Source: Paenibacillus prosopidis (lineage in GTDB: Bacteria > Bacillota > Bacilli > Paenibacillales > Paenibacillaceae). Taken from it: a stretch of DNA of 64,000 nt. The stretch's first letter is position 1, and each line of letters starts with the position of its first letter. The position numbers and the translations under genes are program-made. The stretch is taken from the NCBI RefSeq assembly GCF_003337375.1, contig NZ_QPJD01000016.1:105217-169216 (forward strand), read 5' to 3'. Positions 52,252 through 60,527 of the stretch are shown here, piece after piece. The notes below the pieces were generated by a model that saw nothing but the letters and a program-made list of their open reading frames with translations, did not search any database and was not told the origin of the DNA.

Positions 52252-52512
52252 TTATTGTTTCTTGTGGTTTAAATAGAACCGGACAAGCTCTTCGATTAAT
52301 TCGTCTCGTTCCTTCTTGCGAATTAAACTTCTGGCGTTGTTATGCCGCGGTATATACGCGGGATCTCCGGACAGCAAATACCCAACGATCTGGTTAATCG
52401 GGTTATAATCTTTCTCTAGAAGCGCTTCATGCACAGTCAGCAGAATGTCTTGAGAAGATTCCACCCCTTCCGCCTTCACGTTAAACTTCATTGTTTGGTC
52501 CATGGAACTCAT
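52252..52512 (-). CDS. ireB: IreB-family regulatory phosphoprotein (YrzL)
   Basis: About 86 residues: MDQTMKFNVKAEGVESSQDILL then NPINQIVGYLLSGDPAYIPRHNNARSLIRKKERDELIEELVRFYL. IreB of Enterococcus is a substrate of the kinase IreK and affects cephalosporin resistance; the N-terminal Thr of the MDQT motif is present. ATG at 52512 with GAGGTG upstream. Located between alaS and ruvX, as in most Bacilli. Confidence 0.92.
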   Translation of the reverse strand: MSSMDQTMKFNVKAEGVESSQDILLTVHEALLEKDYNPINQIVGYLLSGDPAYIPRHNNARSLIRKKERDELIEELVRFYLNHKKQ

Positions 52513-52550
52513 CGCCAGCACCTCGCTTTCAAATCCGCTTTTCATTCCTA

Positions 52551-55184
52551 TCATATCACATTTGTTTGGTTAAGAACTAGTTCTTCCGCAAGTTTCAAAG
52601 CTTCATCAAGCTTGGAGATATCTTTACCGCCTGCTTGTGCCATATCTGGTCGTCCGCCGCCGCTTCCGCCGCAATGTACTGCCGCTTCTTTGACAATTTT
52701 CCCTGCATGGAAGCCCTTTTTAACCAAATCCGCCGAAACAGCCGCAGCCAAATTGACCTTATCGTCCTGAATCGCGCCCAGCACGATAACGCTTGATTCC
52801 AGCTTCAGCTTTAATTCATCTACTATTCCGCGTAGCGCATCCATTGAAGGCGCATTTACTTTAGCGCAGAGTACTGTAATGTCACCAACTGTTTTCGCAT
52901 TTGATTCAAGTGAGCCTGCTTCAATCCTGCTCAGCTTCGCTTGAAGAGACTCGTTATCGCGCGAAAGTTCTTTGACTTGGCCAAACAAAGCTTCGATTCT
53001 TCTAGGCACGTCAGCCGTATTTGATTTCAACAGGGATGCCGACAGCTTAAGCAGGTCAAGCTGGCTTTCCATATAGCTGTATGCATGTTTACCAGTTACG
53101 GCTTCAATTCTTCGCACGCCGGATCCGATTCCGCTTTCGCTCAGCAGCTTAAACAGACCGATTTGCGATGTGTTGCCGACATGACAGCCTCCGCACAGCT
53201 CCAAGCTGTAGTTTCCAACCTGTACAACGCGTACCACATCGCCATATTTCTCGCCGAATAAAGCCATAGCCCCCATTTCTTTCGCCTCGGTTAATGTCTT
53301 ATTATCGATCGTTACCGGTGTACCAATCCAGATTTGTTCATTAACGCGACGTTCGATTTCGACGAGTTCTTCGGCCGTAATGCTGCCAAAATGGGAGAAG
53401 TCAAACCTTAAGCGTTCTGCTTCGACAAGAGAGCCTGCTTGGTTAACATGTTCGCCAAGCACTTCCTTAAGCGCTTTATGAAGCAAATGCGTGGCCGTAT
53501 GATTTTTTATGATATCATCACGAACCGGTCTTGCTACAGATGCTTTAGCAACCTCGCCCGCTCGAACGGTACCTGAAATTACGGTAGCATAATGAACGCT
53601 TTGTCCATGCGGAGCCTTGGTGACGTCTTCGACCTGTAAGGCAAACCCATTGCCTGTAATGGTACCGCGGTCCCCAATCTGACCGCCGCTCTCGGCGTAG
53701 AAGGGAGTAATATCAAGCAACACCGCTACCTTGCTGCCTTCGCCAGCCGAATCGACCAATGAATCGTTTTGCAAGAGAGCAGTGATTTTGGATTGTGTTA
53801 CCAAATTATTATAGCCAACAAAATCACTTTTAATCGTAAATTCAGCGAGCGGACCGCCCTGTACCTTCATGCTGCCCGTATCCTGGCGCGCTGCCCGCGC
53901 ACGTTCCCGCTGCGCTTCCATAGCGGCATCAAAGCCGGAGCGGTCTACTGTCATTCCATTCTCCGAAGCAAAGTCCTCCGTCAAGTCAAACGGGAATCCG
54001 TAAGTATCATATAAACGGAATGCGTCATCGCCGCTAATTTCCTTATTGCCCGCTTTGCCGGCAGCCGCTACAAGCTCGGATAACATGGTTAGGCCATCGG
54101 ACAGCGTCTCATGGAACCGCTCTTCCTCTGTACGGATAACTCGCTCAATAAATTCACGTTTATCTACGACCTCAGGGTAATAGACGCCCATAACCTCACC
54201 TACAACAGCCGTCAGTTCATGCAGGAATGGACGGTCGATACCGATCGTTTTCCCGTAACGGACCGCCCGGCGCAAAAGTCTGCGAATAATATAGCCGCGG
54301 CCTTCATTGGACGGCATTACGCCATCGCCAACTGCAAATGCGACTGTACGAATATGGTCAGCGATGACTTTAAGGGCAATGTCATGCTCTTCGTTTGTTT
54401 TGTAGCTGACTTTCGCAATCGCACAAGTACGGTCAATTATCGGTCGGAACAAGTCTGTATCAAAGTTAGAATCTACATCCTGCAAAATCGATGCAAACCG
54501 CTCAAGTCCTGCGCCCGTATCGATGTTTTTGTTAGGAAGCGGCGTGTAGCTGCCGTCTTTGTTATGGTTGAATTGCGAGAACACGAGGTTCCAAACTTCG
54601 AGGAAACGCTCGTTTTCTCCTCCAGGCCAGCACTCGGGATCGGACAAATCGCCATACTTGTCGCCACGGTCGTAGAAAATCTCCGTACAAGGTCCGCAAG
54701 GTCCTTCACCGATATCCCAGAAGTTTTCATCCAGCTTATAAATTCGCTCTGCGGGAATACCGATTTTATTATTCCAGAAGCTGAAGGCTTCCTCATCTTC
54801 CGGATATACCGTCACCGACAGGCGGTTAGGATCGAAGCCGATCCATTGCGGCCCGGTCAAAAACTCCCATGCCCACGTAATGGCTTCTTCTTTAAAGTAA
54901 TCACCAATCGAGAAGTTGCCGAGCATCTCAAAAAACGTATGGTGCCGGCGCGTCTTGCCGACGTTCTCGATATCGTTCGTTCGAATACATTTTTGCGAGT
55001 TCGTAATGCGCGGGTTGTCCGGAATAACACGGCCGTCGAAATAAGCCTTCAGAGGTGCCATTCCCGCGTTAATCCACAGCAAGGACGGATCGTTATGCGG
55101 TACGAGCGATGCGCTTGGTTCAATTTTATGGCCTTTGCTTTCAAAAAAAGCAAGCCATTTCGCACGAATTTCACTAGCCTTCAT
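52551..55184 (-). CDS. alaS: Alanyl-tRNA synthetase
   Basis: Enzyme of about 877 residues. The class II core opens with KASEIRAKWLAFFESKGHKIEPSASLVPHNDPSLLWINAGMAPLK; the editing domain has HTATHLLHKAL and CGGCHV zinc residues; the C-terminal DHHA1 domain ends in GGSGGGRPDMAQAGG. It charges tRNA-Ala. ATG at 55184 follows AGGAGGC. The open frame extends 68 codons further up, through the leader, but that part is the T-box RNA and not coding. Confidence 0.97.
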   Translation of the reverse strand: MKASEIRAKWLAFFESKGHKIEPSASLVPHNDPSLLWINAGMAPLKAYFDGRVIPDNPRITNSQKCIRTNDIENVGKTRRHHTFFEMLGNFSIGDYFKEEAITWAWEFLTGPQWIGFDPNRLSVTVYPEDEEAFSFWNNKIGIPAERIYKLDENFWDIGEGPCGPCTEIFYDRGDKYGDLSDPECWPGGENERFLEVWNLVFSQFNHNKDGSYTPLPNKNIDTGAGLERFASILQDVDSNFDTDLFRPIIDRTCAIAKVSYKTNEEHDIALKVIADHIRTVAFAVGDGVMPSNEGRGYIIRRLLRRAVRYGKTIGIDRPFLHELTAVVGEVMGVYYPEVVDKREFIERVIRTEEERFHETLSDGLTMLSELVAAAGKAGNKEISGDDAFRLYDTYGFPFDLTEDFASENGMTVDRSGFDAAMEAQRERARAARQDTGSMKVQGGPLAEFTIKSDFVGYNNLVTQSKITALLQNDSLVDSAGEGSKVAVLLDITPFYAESGGQIGDRGTITGNGFALQVEDVTKAPHGQSVHYATVISGTVRAGEVAKASVARPVRDDIIKNHTATHLLHKALKEVLGEHVNQAGSLVEAERLRFDFSHFGSITAEELVEIERRVNEQIWIGTPVTIDNKTLTEAKEMGAMALFGEKYGDVVRVVQVGNYSLELCGGCHVGNTSQIGLFKLLSESGIGSGVRRIEAVTGKHAYSYMESQLDLLKLSASLLKSNTADVPRRIEALFGQVKELSRDNESLQAKLSRIEAGSLESNAKTVGDITVLCAKVNAPSMDALRGIVDELKLKLESSVIVLGAIQDDKVNLAAAVSADLVKKGFHAGKIVKEAAVHCGGSGGGRPDMAQAGGKDISKLDEALKLAEELVLNQTNVI

Positions 55185-55235
55185 TTGTATGAGCCTCCTA
55201 AAAAGTTTTACGAAGTATCGTAAGTCCAATAAACA

Positions 55236-55511
55236 CAAAAACGCCCCTGTCATAGACAGGGACGAATCAATTCGCGGTACCACCCTGGTTATTGCGCCCT
55301 TGTATGAGCATGCGCAATCGCCTTCATTGGACGATAACGGGTCCAGCCGGTGAAGTTTGTTCACACTCCGAAAAGAGCTTTCGGCCACCCTTCGTCATGA
55401 AAGCTTTCTCAACCGACGCTTGCTGCTTTCGTAAGGAGCAGGAGCGAAGAAGCTTTCTCTCTGGCTAACGGGCAATGGCTTACTTCAATTCGTCAACGTT
55501 TTAACCATTTT
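55236..55511 (-). ncRNA. T-box riboswitch leader of alaS
   Basis: The T-box AGGGTGGTACCGCG is at 55286-55273 on the minus strand. It is followed by the terminator CGTCCCTGTC/GACAGGGGCG (55264-55242) and a T run. Uncharged tRNA binding would favour the antiterminator. The stem I region lies between 55500 and about 55390; I could not place the specifier codon with certainty. Confidence 0.9.
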
Positions 55512-55517
55512 TTATAA

Positions 55518-55546
55518 ATTATAGCTACAGCTATTACACCTGTCAA
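55518..55546 (-). promoter_or_regulatory. alaS promoter
   Basis: Perfect consensus on the minus strand: TTGACA (55546-55541), 17 bases, TATAAT (55523-55518). The TGA stop of the upstream gene is inside the -35 hexamer. Confidence 0.88.
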
Positions 55547-56613
55547 ATAATCTTTCGCCGCACGTAATAGGCGAACATATGCTGGACAATAACTTTACAT
55601 GCGGCAAATATCGGCACCGCCAAAATCATGCCGACGATACCCGCAATTTCACCGCCTACCAGCAAAGCGAAAATGATGGACAAAGGATGCAGGTGCAGCG
55701 TTCGTCCGACGACCTGCGGAGAAATGACGTTTCCCTCGAGAATTTGACATGCGGTATTAATGATAGCTACGAGAATGACCATTTTAACCGATATAGTAGA
55801 TGCCATCAGAAGTGCCGGCGCAGCTCCGAAAAACGGTCCTAAATATGGAATAACGTTCGTTATCGCGACAATACCGGCAAGCAGAAGCGCATATGGCATT
55901 CCAATAAAAAAATAACCGCAATATGCTAATAGGCCAACAATGAAGCAAACAAGAAACTGACCGCGAATGTAGCTGCCGAGCGCCGTATCGATATCCTTCA
56001 TCAGCCTTACTGTATTTTTACGATGCGATTTAGGCACATAGGTAATGACCGTACGTTCAAAGACGTCGAAATCCTTTAATATATAAAAGGAAAGAAACGG
56101 AATAATGAACGCGATAAACACAGCATTGAGCATGGATCCGATATTATTCACAAAGTTGAATAAGGTTTCAGAAAGCTTTTTCTCCATATGAACCAGCGAT
56201 TTGTTTAAGCCGGTTCGAATGCTTTCCGGTAAAAAAGATGTGTTGTTAATATCGGTGACAATATCTGCAGCACGCATGGAAAGCTCCGGAACATGCCGGT
56301 TCAGCTCCTGCACCTGATTAATGAACATCGGAATAAGATTCACCAGCAGAACTGTAATGGCAGTGCAAAAAACGGCATAGATCAGCAGCACCGCAATCGT
56401 TCTGGGCACCTTTCGTTCATGCAGCAAAGTTACAACCGGATTAAGAACATATGAAATAATCATCGCGATAATAAAGGGTGCGAGCACGGCCCTCAAGAAG
56501 ACATATACATTTAAGATTAGCGGCTTTAGAAGCAGCATAAGATAAATGGCCAGCAGTCCTAATATGATGTAAACCAACCAAACAAACAGACGGTTCTTAG
56601 TAAATCGCTCCAC
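55543..56613 (-). CDS. AI-2E family membrane protein (YrrI-like)
   Basis: About 356 residues: N-terminal helix pair, soluble segment (about 100-165), and the C-terminal helices with AITNVIPYLGPFFGAAPALLMAS and ILEGNVISPQVVGRTLHLHPLSIIFALLVGGEIAGIVGMILAVPIFAACKVI. It is upstream of alaS just as yrrI is in B. subtilis. Transport substrate unknown. I choose GTG at 56613 (VERFTKNRLF) with a GGGGGTGAGG stretch upstream; ATG at 56646 is possible but has no clear ribosome binding site. Confidence 0.87.
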   Translation of the reverse strand: MERFTKNRLFVWLVYIILGLLAIYLMLLLKPLILNVYVFLRAVLAPFIIAMIISYVLNPVVTLLHERKVPRTIAVLLIYAVFCTAITVLLVNLIPMFINQVQELNRHVPELSMRAADIVTDINNTSFLPESIRTGLNKSLVHMEKKLSETLFNFVNNIGSMLNAVFIAFIIPFLSFYILKDFDVFERTVITYVPKSHRKNTVRLMKDIDTALGSYIRGQFLVCFIVGLLAYCGYFFIGMPYALLLAGIVAITNVIPYLGPFFGAAPALLMASTISVKMVILVAIINTACQILEGNVISPQVVGRTLHLHPLSIIFALLVGGEIAGIVGMILAVPIFAACKVIVQHMFAYYVRRKII

Positions 56614-56711
56614 CGTCCTCACCCCCGTACTATTGTTTCCCTTCATTCCGACCGGTATAACCGAATCTGATTCAGTATATGTACAAGCAGAGCGAATCAT
56701 CCTTAGACAAC

Positions 56712-56740
56712 AAAAAAAAGACGGTCAAAGACCGTCTTTC
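56712..56740 (-). terminator. Terminator after the zinc-ribbon gene
   Basis: AAAGACGGTC/GACCGTCTTT is a perfect 10-bp stem with loop AAA or TTT. TTTTT continues on the minus strand. Confidence 0.88.
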
Positions 56741-56762
56741 CATATTCGTGCTCAAAAACACA

Positions 56763-56960
56763 TCAGTTGACGTGTACTTGCGGTATTTCATCTTCAAAGA
56801 ACAAGTCGTCGAGCGAGCTTAACGTGCCGTCCTCTTCCACTTGGTAAACCGACATTTTGTCGCCGTTAACCGTCAGTTCAATGAAGCAGCCCCAGCAATA
56901 AAACTGATGGGAACCTATTTTTCCGATATCTTTCGAATTACAGTTCGGACATCTCATCAT
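56763..56960 (-). CDS. Small zinc-ribbon protein
   Basis: Sixty-five residues with CPNC at the start and CWGC 18 residues later, a typical zinc ribbon, and an acidic C-terminus. ATG at 56960 follows GGGAG. It is three bases downstream of the PRC-barrel gene. Similar small proteins occur in the same place in other Bacilli; the function is not known to me. Confidence 0.8.
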   Translation of the reverse strand: MMRCPNCNSKDIGKIGSHQFYCWGCFIELTVNGDKMSVYQVEEDGTLSSLDDLFFEDEIPQVHVN

Positions 56961-56963
56961 CTT

Positions 56964-57509
56964 TCATTTCTCCCTATCCTTTGAATTGGAAGCTGCGACA
57001 GGCTCCAATTCCGCTTCACTGACAGCAGGAACAATAATCGCGTCTTCCCCGAGTAACACGGTATCCGGATCACTCGGCGCCTTCAGCCATTTGCGCCCTT
57101 CCATCAGATCCGAAACAAAACCGTCCGTAAGCTCGTAGCCTACTATTTGTGTACCCTGAAATGGGTAAAAATAAACATCCGATACCCTTCCCAGTTGTAA
57201 ACCCTGGACAGTCATTACAGGCAAATCTTTTAATTTTACAACACCTGTGTAAAAAGAACGAAGCAATTGCTTCGGCTTCATCCGGATTATAACGTCTTCG
57301 CTGGATATGATGACGGTATCCTCTCCGCAGGTTAATACATTCTCCCACGCCACTATTTTCACAGATGACGCGAACCATTTGGCGCTGTCGAGGATTAGAC
57401 CCTTCAGCTGCCAATGCTCATCAAACCAAGCATCCTTTACGGTTCCGACCAGCTTGCCGGAGTGGATAACGATTACGGGAAGTCCAATAAGCTGTTGAAG
57501 TTTAATCAC
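56964..57509 (-). CDS. yrrD: PRC-barrel domain protein (YrrD-like)
   Basis: Protein of 181 residues with two PRC-barrel units: LIGLPVIVIHSGKLVGTVKDAWFDEHWQLKGLIL and DLPVMTVQGLQLGRVSDVYFYPFQGTQIVGYELT. PRC barrels bind RNA or photosynthetic or division partners; YrrD has no agreed role. The start is GTG at 57509 with GGAGG 13 bases before it. It follows iscS by 17 bases on the same strand. Confidence 0.85.
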   Translation of the reverse strand: MIKLQQLIGLPVIVIHSGKLVGTVKDAWFDEHWQLKGLILDSAKWFASSVKIVAWENVLTCGEDTVIISSEDVIIRMKPKQLLRSFYTGVVKLKDLPVMTVQGLQLGRVSDVYFYPFQGTQIVGYELTDGFVSDLMEGRKWLKAPSDPDTVLLGEDAIIVPAVSEAELEPVAASNSKDREK

Positions 57510-57526
57510 GCTTAGGCGGCGGCCTC

Positions 57527-58681
57527 CTAGTAGTTATTACGAATACGCCTCACGATCGTTCCAACTTTATGTGCGGCTTCTTCTAATTCCTCCAAAGTAT
57601 TCCCCAAACCAAAGCTAAATCTTACAGCCGATTGTATTTGCTCTTCAGGTAAATGCATTGCGCGCAGGACATGCGATCTTTCTAATGCGCCTGAAGTACA
57701 GGCCGATCCGCTTGCAGCCGCAATCCCATCCATATCAAGATTCATAAGCATCGTCTCCGTATCAACACCGATAAAGCTGACGTTAACGATATGGGGCAAA
57801 TGGTGCTGTTCATTGCCGTTGATCATAATCGGCACCTCTACATTTGAGTGCAGCAGCTCTATCCATCTCTTACGAAGCTTGTCCATAAAAAGTTGCTTCT
57901 TTTCTCGTTCGTTCACACAAATGTCAACAGCTGCTGCAAAACCGGTTATGCCTGCTACGTTTTCCGTTCCCGCGCGCCGCTTTCTTTCCTGCAAGCCTCC
58001 GTGCTGGATTGCTTCGAATGGCGTGCCGTTTGCCACATATAGAGCGCCAACGCCTTGAGGACCATTTATTTTATGCGCAGAAAAGCTCATCAAATCAACC
58101 GGCAGCTCGTTCAGCCGATAGTCCATCCAGCCCAGCGTCTGTACCGCATCGACATGAAACAGCACGCCGTTTCTTTTCGTGATTTGTCCAATCGCTTCAA
58201 TAGGCTGCAGCGTGCCAACCTCATTGTTTCCGTGCATAATGCTGACAAGCGCTGTTTCCGGAGTTATCGCCGCCTCGATATGCTCGGGAGCTGTGGTTCC
58301 GGTGCTGTCTATAGGCAGCATGGTTAAAGTAAAGCCTTCTTCCTTGCTTAACCATTCGCATGTATGGAGAACGGCGTGATGCTCGCCCGCTGAAGTTATA
58401 ATATGCGTTTTGCCGCGTTTACGCTGCGCTCTTGCTGCGCCGATCAATGCTGCGTTATCGCTTTCTGTTCCGCCGGAGGTAAATAGCAGCTCCGCAGGCT
58501 TACAGCCCAGGGCAGCCGCAATACGGTCACGCGACCGGTTAAGCTGCTGCTTCGCAGCTCTCCCGAAAGCATGCATGCTGGATGAATTGCCGCCAGGCCC
58601 CTGCATCAGTTCGAGCATCGTTTGAGCGACGGAAGGATGCATAGGCGTAGTTGCGGCATGATCAAAATAATATGTTCTCAT
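57527..58681 (-). CDS. iscS: Cysteine desulfurase (IscS/YrvO type)
   Basis: Class V aminotransferase of 384 residues. YYFDHAATTP is the usual start, SFSAHKINGPQGVG holds the PLP Lys, and SGSACTSG the persulfide Cys on a long loop (IscS type). It removes sulfur from cysteine for tRNA thiolation and other uses. AAAGGAAG precedes the ATG. It is 13 bases downstream of cymR, as in B. subtilis, while its usual partner mnmA has been turned to the opposite strand on the other side of cymR. Confidence 0.93.
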   Translation of the reverse strand: MRTYYFDHAATTPMHPSVAQTMLELMQGPGGNSSSMHAFGRAAKQQLNRSRDRIAAALGCKPAELLFTSGGTESDNAALIGAARAQRKRGKTHIITSAGEHHAVLHTCEWLSKEEGFTLTMLPIDSTGTTAPEHIEAAITPETALVSIMHGNNEVGTLQPIEAIGQITKRNGVLFHVDAVQTLGWMDYRLNELPVDLMSFSAHKINGPQGVGALYVANGTPFEAIQHGGLQERKRRAGTENVAGITGFAAAVDICVNEREKKQLFMDKLRKRWIELLHSNVEVPIMINGNEQHHLPHIVNVSFIGVDTETMLMNLDMDGIAAASGSACTSGALERSHVLRAMHLPEEQIQSAVRFSFGLGNTLEELEEAAHKVGTIVRRIRNNY

Positions 58682-58694
58682 AGGTCAGCTTCCT

Positions 58695-59114
58695 TTAAAT
58701 ATAGAACATATAGCTGTCTGGTTTGCCTTCATCTTCAAAAGCGATCAAATCCGCGAGCGTTGTTGAATCGAGCACCTCTGCGATGCTATCGCGAATTCTG
58801 AGCCACAATTGACGTTTAGCCGGATCATCTTCCTCCGTAAAGTCAACAGGGGAGATCGGCCCTTCAAGAATACGGATAATGTCTCCCGAAGTAATACCCT
58901 CGGGATCCTTGGACAAAATGTATCCGCCGTAAGCGCCTCGAATACTTTTCACTAGGCCTGCATTACGCAGCGGTGCTACTAATTGCTCCAAATAGTGCTC
59001 GGAAAGCTGATTTCGTTCAGCAATACTCTTGAGCGAAGTCGGGCCTTCACCAAATTTAGCCGCAAGCTCCATCATTATCGTTAAGCCGTAACGGCCTTTA
59101 GTCGATATCTTCAA
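58695..59114 (-). CDS. cymR: Rrf2-family regulator, CymR type
   Basis: Protein of 139 residues with the Rrf2 winged helix: MKISTKGRYGLTIMMELA, SLKSIAERNQLSEHYLEQLVAPLRNAGLVKSIRGAYGGYIL. It has no cysteine at all, so it cannot hold an iron-sulfur cluster like IscR; this is the state of CymR, which represses cysteine and sulfur genes together with CysK. The start is TTG at 59114 with AGAGGTG five bases before it. It probably forms an operon with iscS. Confidence 0.9.
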   Translation of the reverse strand: MKISTKGRYGLTIMMELAAKFGEGPTSLKSIAERNQLSEHYLEQLVAPLRNAGLVKSIRGAYGGYILSKDPEGITSGDIIRILEGPISPVDFTEEDDPAKRQLWLRIRDSIAEVLDSTTLADLIAFEDEGKPDSYMFYI

Positions 59115-59316
59115 ACTGGCACCTCTTTAACTGTTTTTGGATTTAGTTGTTGTCATATTGCCGTTCCAAATAGCTCTATAAATCACTGTATTCCCATAAC
59201 ACTTATATGTTAACATATCCAATATGCATCGTGTGCAAAAAGGTTGACATCTTCATGAAAAAGTTTTCTGCCTATGTTACAATGTAGGTGTTTGATTGAA
59301 CAAGGTGGTGTTTAGA

Positions 59317-60450
59317 ATGGAAAAACCGAAAGCTTCGACAAGAGTCGTCGTCGGCATGTCAGGCGGCGTTGATTCTTCAGTCACCGCGCTGCTGCTGAAG
59401 CAGCAAGGATATGACGTCGTCGGCATTTTTATGAAAAACTGGGACGATACCGATGAATTCGGCCACTGCACGGCGGAAGAGGATTCTGAAGATGTACGCC
59501 GCGTATGCGAACAAATCGGTATTCCCTATTATACCGTTAATTTTGAACGGCAATATTTTGACAAGGTATTCACCTATTTTCTGGATGAATACAAACGCGG
59601 GCGGACGCCTAACCCGGACGTCATGTGCAACCGCGAAATTAAGTTTGGCGATTTCCTGCAGCGGGCGACGGAGCTTGGAGCCGATTATTTGGCAACCGGT
59701 CACTACGCGCGCGTTGAACGCACGGCGGACGGCGTGACGAAGCTGCTTCGAGGCGTCGATTCGAACAAGGACCAAACCTATTTCTTAAGCGCCCTTAATC
59801 AGCGGCAGCTTGCGAAGGCGATGTTCCCGATCGGTCATTTGCCGAAGCCGGAAGTACGCCGGATAGCCGAGGAAGCCGATTTATATACGGCTAAGAAGAA
59901 AGACAGCACCGGAGTCTGCTTTATCGGGGAACGGGATTTCAAGACGTTCCTAAGCGGCTACTTGCCTGCTCAATCCGGCGATATGGTCGATATCCGCAAT
60001 GGTGAGAAGAAAGGCCGTCATGACGGGTTAATGTATTACACGCTAGGTCAGCGGCAAGGTCTCGGAATTGGCGGCTCCGGCTCAGGAGAACCATGGTTCG
60101 TTGCCGACAAGGATTTAGAGCGCAACATATTGTATGTTGTACAAGGCGAGCAGCACCCGAGCCTTTACTCAGTGAGCTTAACAGCCAGCGGCATGAACTG
60201 GATTGTGCCTGCTGCCTATTCTGACCCGCTCCGCTGCACGGCTAAATTCCGTTACCGCCAGCCGGATCAAGGCGTTACCGTAACGATGCAGGAAGATGGA
60301 ACTGCGCTTATCGTATTTGATAAGCCCCAGAAGGCGATAACTCCGGGACAAGCGGTCGTCCTTTACGACGGCGAAGTATGTCTCGGCGGCGGAACGATCG
60401 AAACCGTCCAAAAAATTGATGCGGAAGCTTTCTTGGCCCATCAACCCTAA
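59317..60450 (+). CDS. mnmA: tRNA-specific 2-thiouridylase
   Basis: About 377 residues: PP-loop GMSGGVDSSV, catalytic Cys in NPDVMCNREIKFG and partner Cys in STGVCFIGERDF, and a C-terminal beta domain. It thiolates uridine 34 of tRNA-Glu, -Gln and -Lys using sulfur from the IscS-type desulfurase encoded nearby. ATG at 59317 follows AAGGTGGTG. The upstream TGTTACAAT is an extended -10 element. Confidence 0.96.
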   Translation: MEKPKASTRVVVGMSGGVDSSVTALLLKQQGYDVVGIFMKNWDDTDEFGHCTAEEDSEDVRRVCEQIGIPYYTVNFERQYFDKVFTYFLDEYKRGRTPNPDVMCNREIKFGDFLQRATELGADYLATGHYARVERTADGVTKLLRGVDSNKDQTYFLSALNQRQLAKAMFPIGHLPKPEVRRIAEEADLYTAKKKDSTGVCFIGERDFKTFLSGYLPAQSGDMVDIRNGEKKGRHDGLMYYTLGQRQGLGIGGSGSGEPWFVADKDLERNILYVVQGEQHPSLYSVSLTASGMNWIVPAAYSDPLRCTAKFRYRQPDQGVTVTMQEDGTALIVFDKPQKAITPGQAVVLYDGEVCLGGGTIETVQKIDAEAFLAHQP

Positions 60451-60460
60451 TAAGAATTAA

Positions 60461-60510
60461 TAAGGCTGTGCTAACGCGTCAATAAGACGAGTTGGCACAG
60501 CCTTATTTCT
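60461..60510. terminator. Convergent terminator mnmA / CNNM gene
   Basis: AAGGCTGTGC pairs with GCACAGCCTT, with AAC/GTT and GTC/GAC inside. TATTTCTT follows on the plus strand. Confidence 0.85.
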
Positions 60511-60527
60511 TACAGCAAACTTGCTCG

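Noticed and set aside
54111..55223. Plus-strand frame of 370 codons opposite alaS
   Set aside because: Shadow of alaS in the opposite strand; composition and lack of motifs argue against coding.
52551..55388. Longer alanyl-tRNA synthetase start at 55388
   Set aside because: The extra 68 codons translate the T-box leader; the true start at 55184 has AGGAGGC and the conserved N-terminus.
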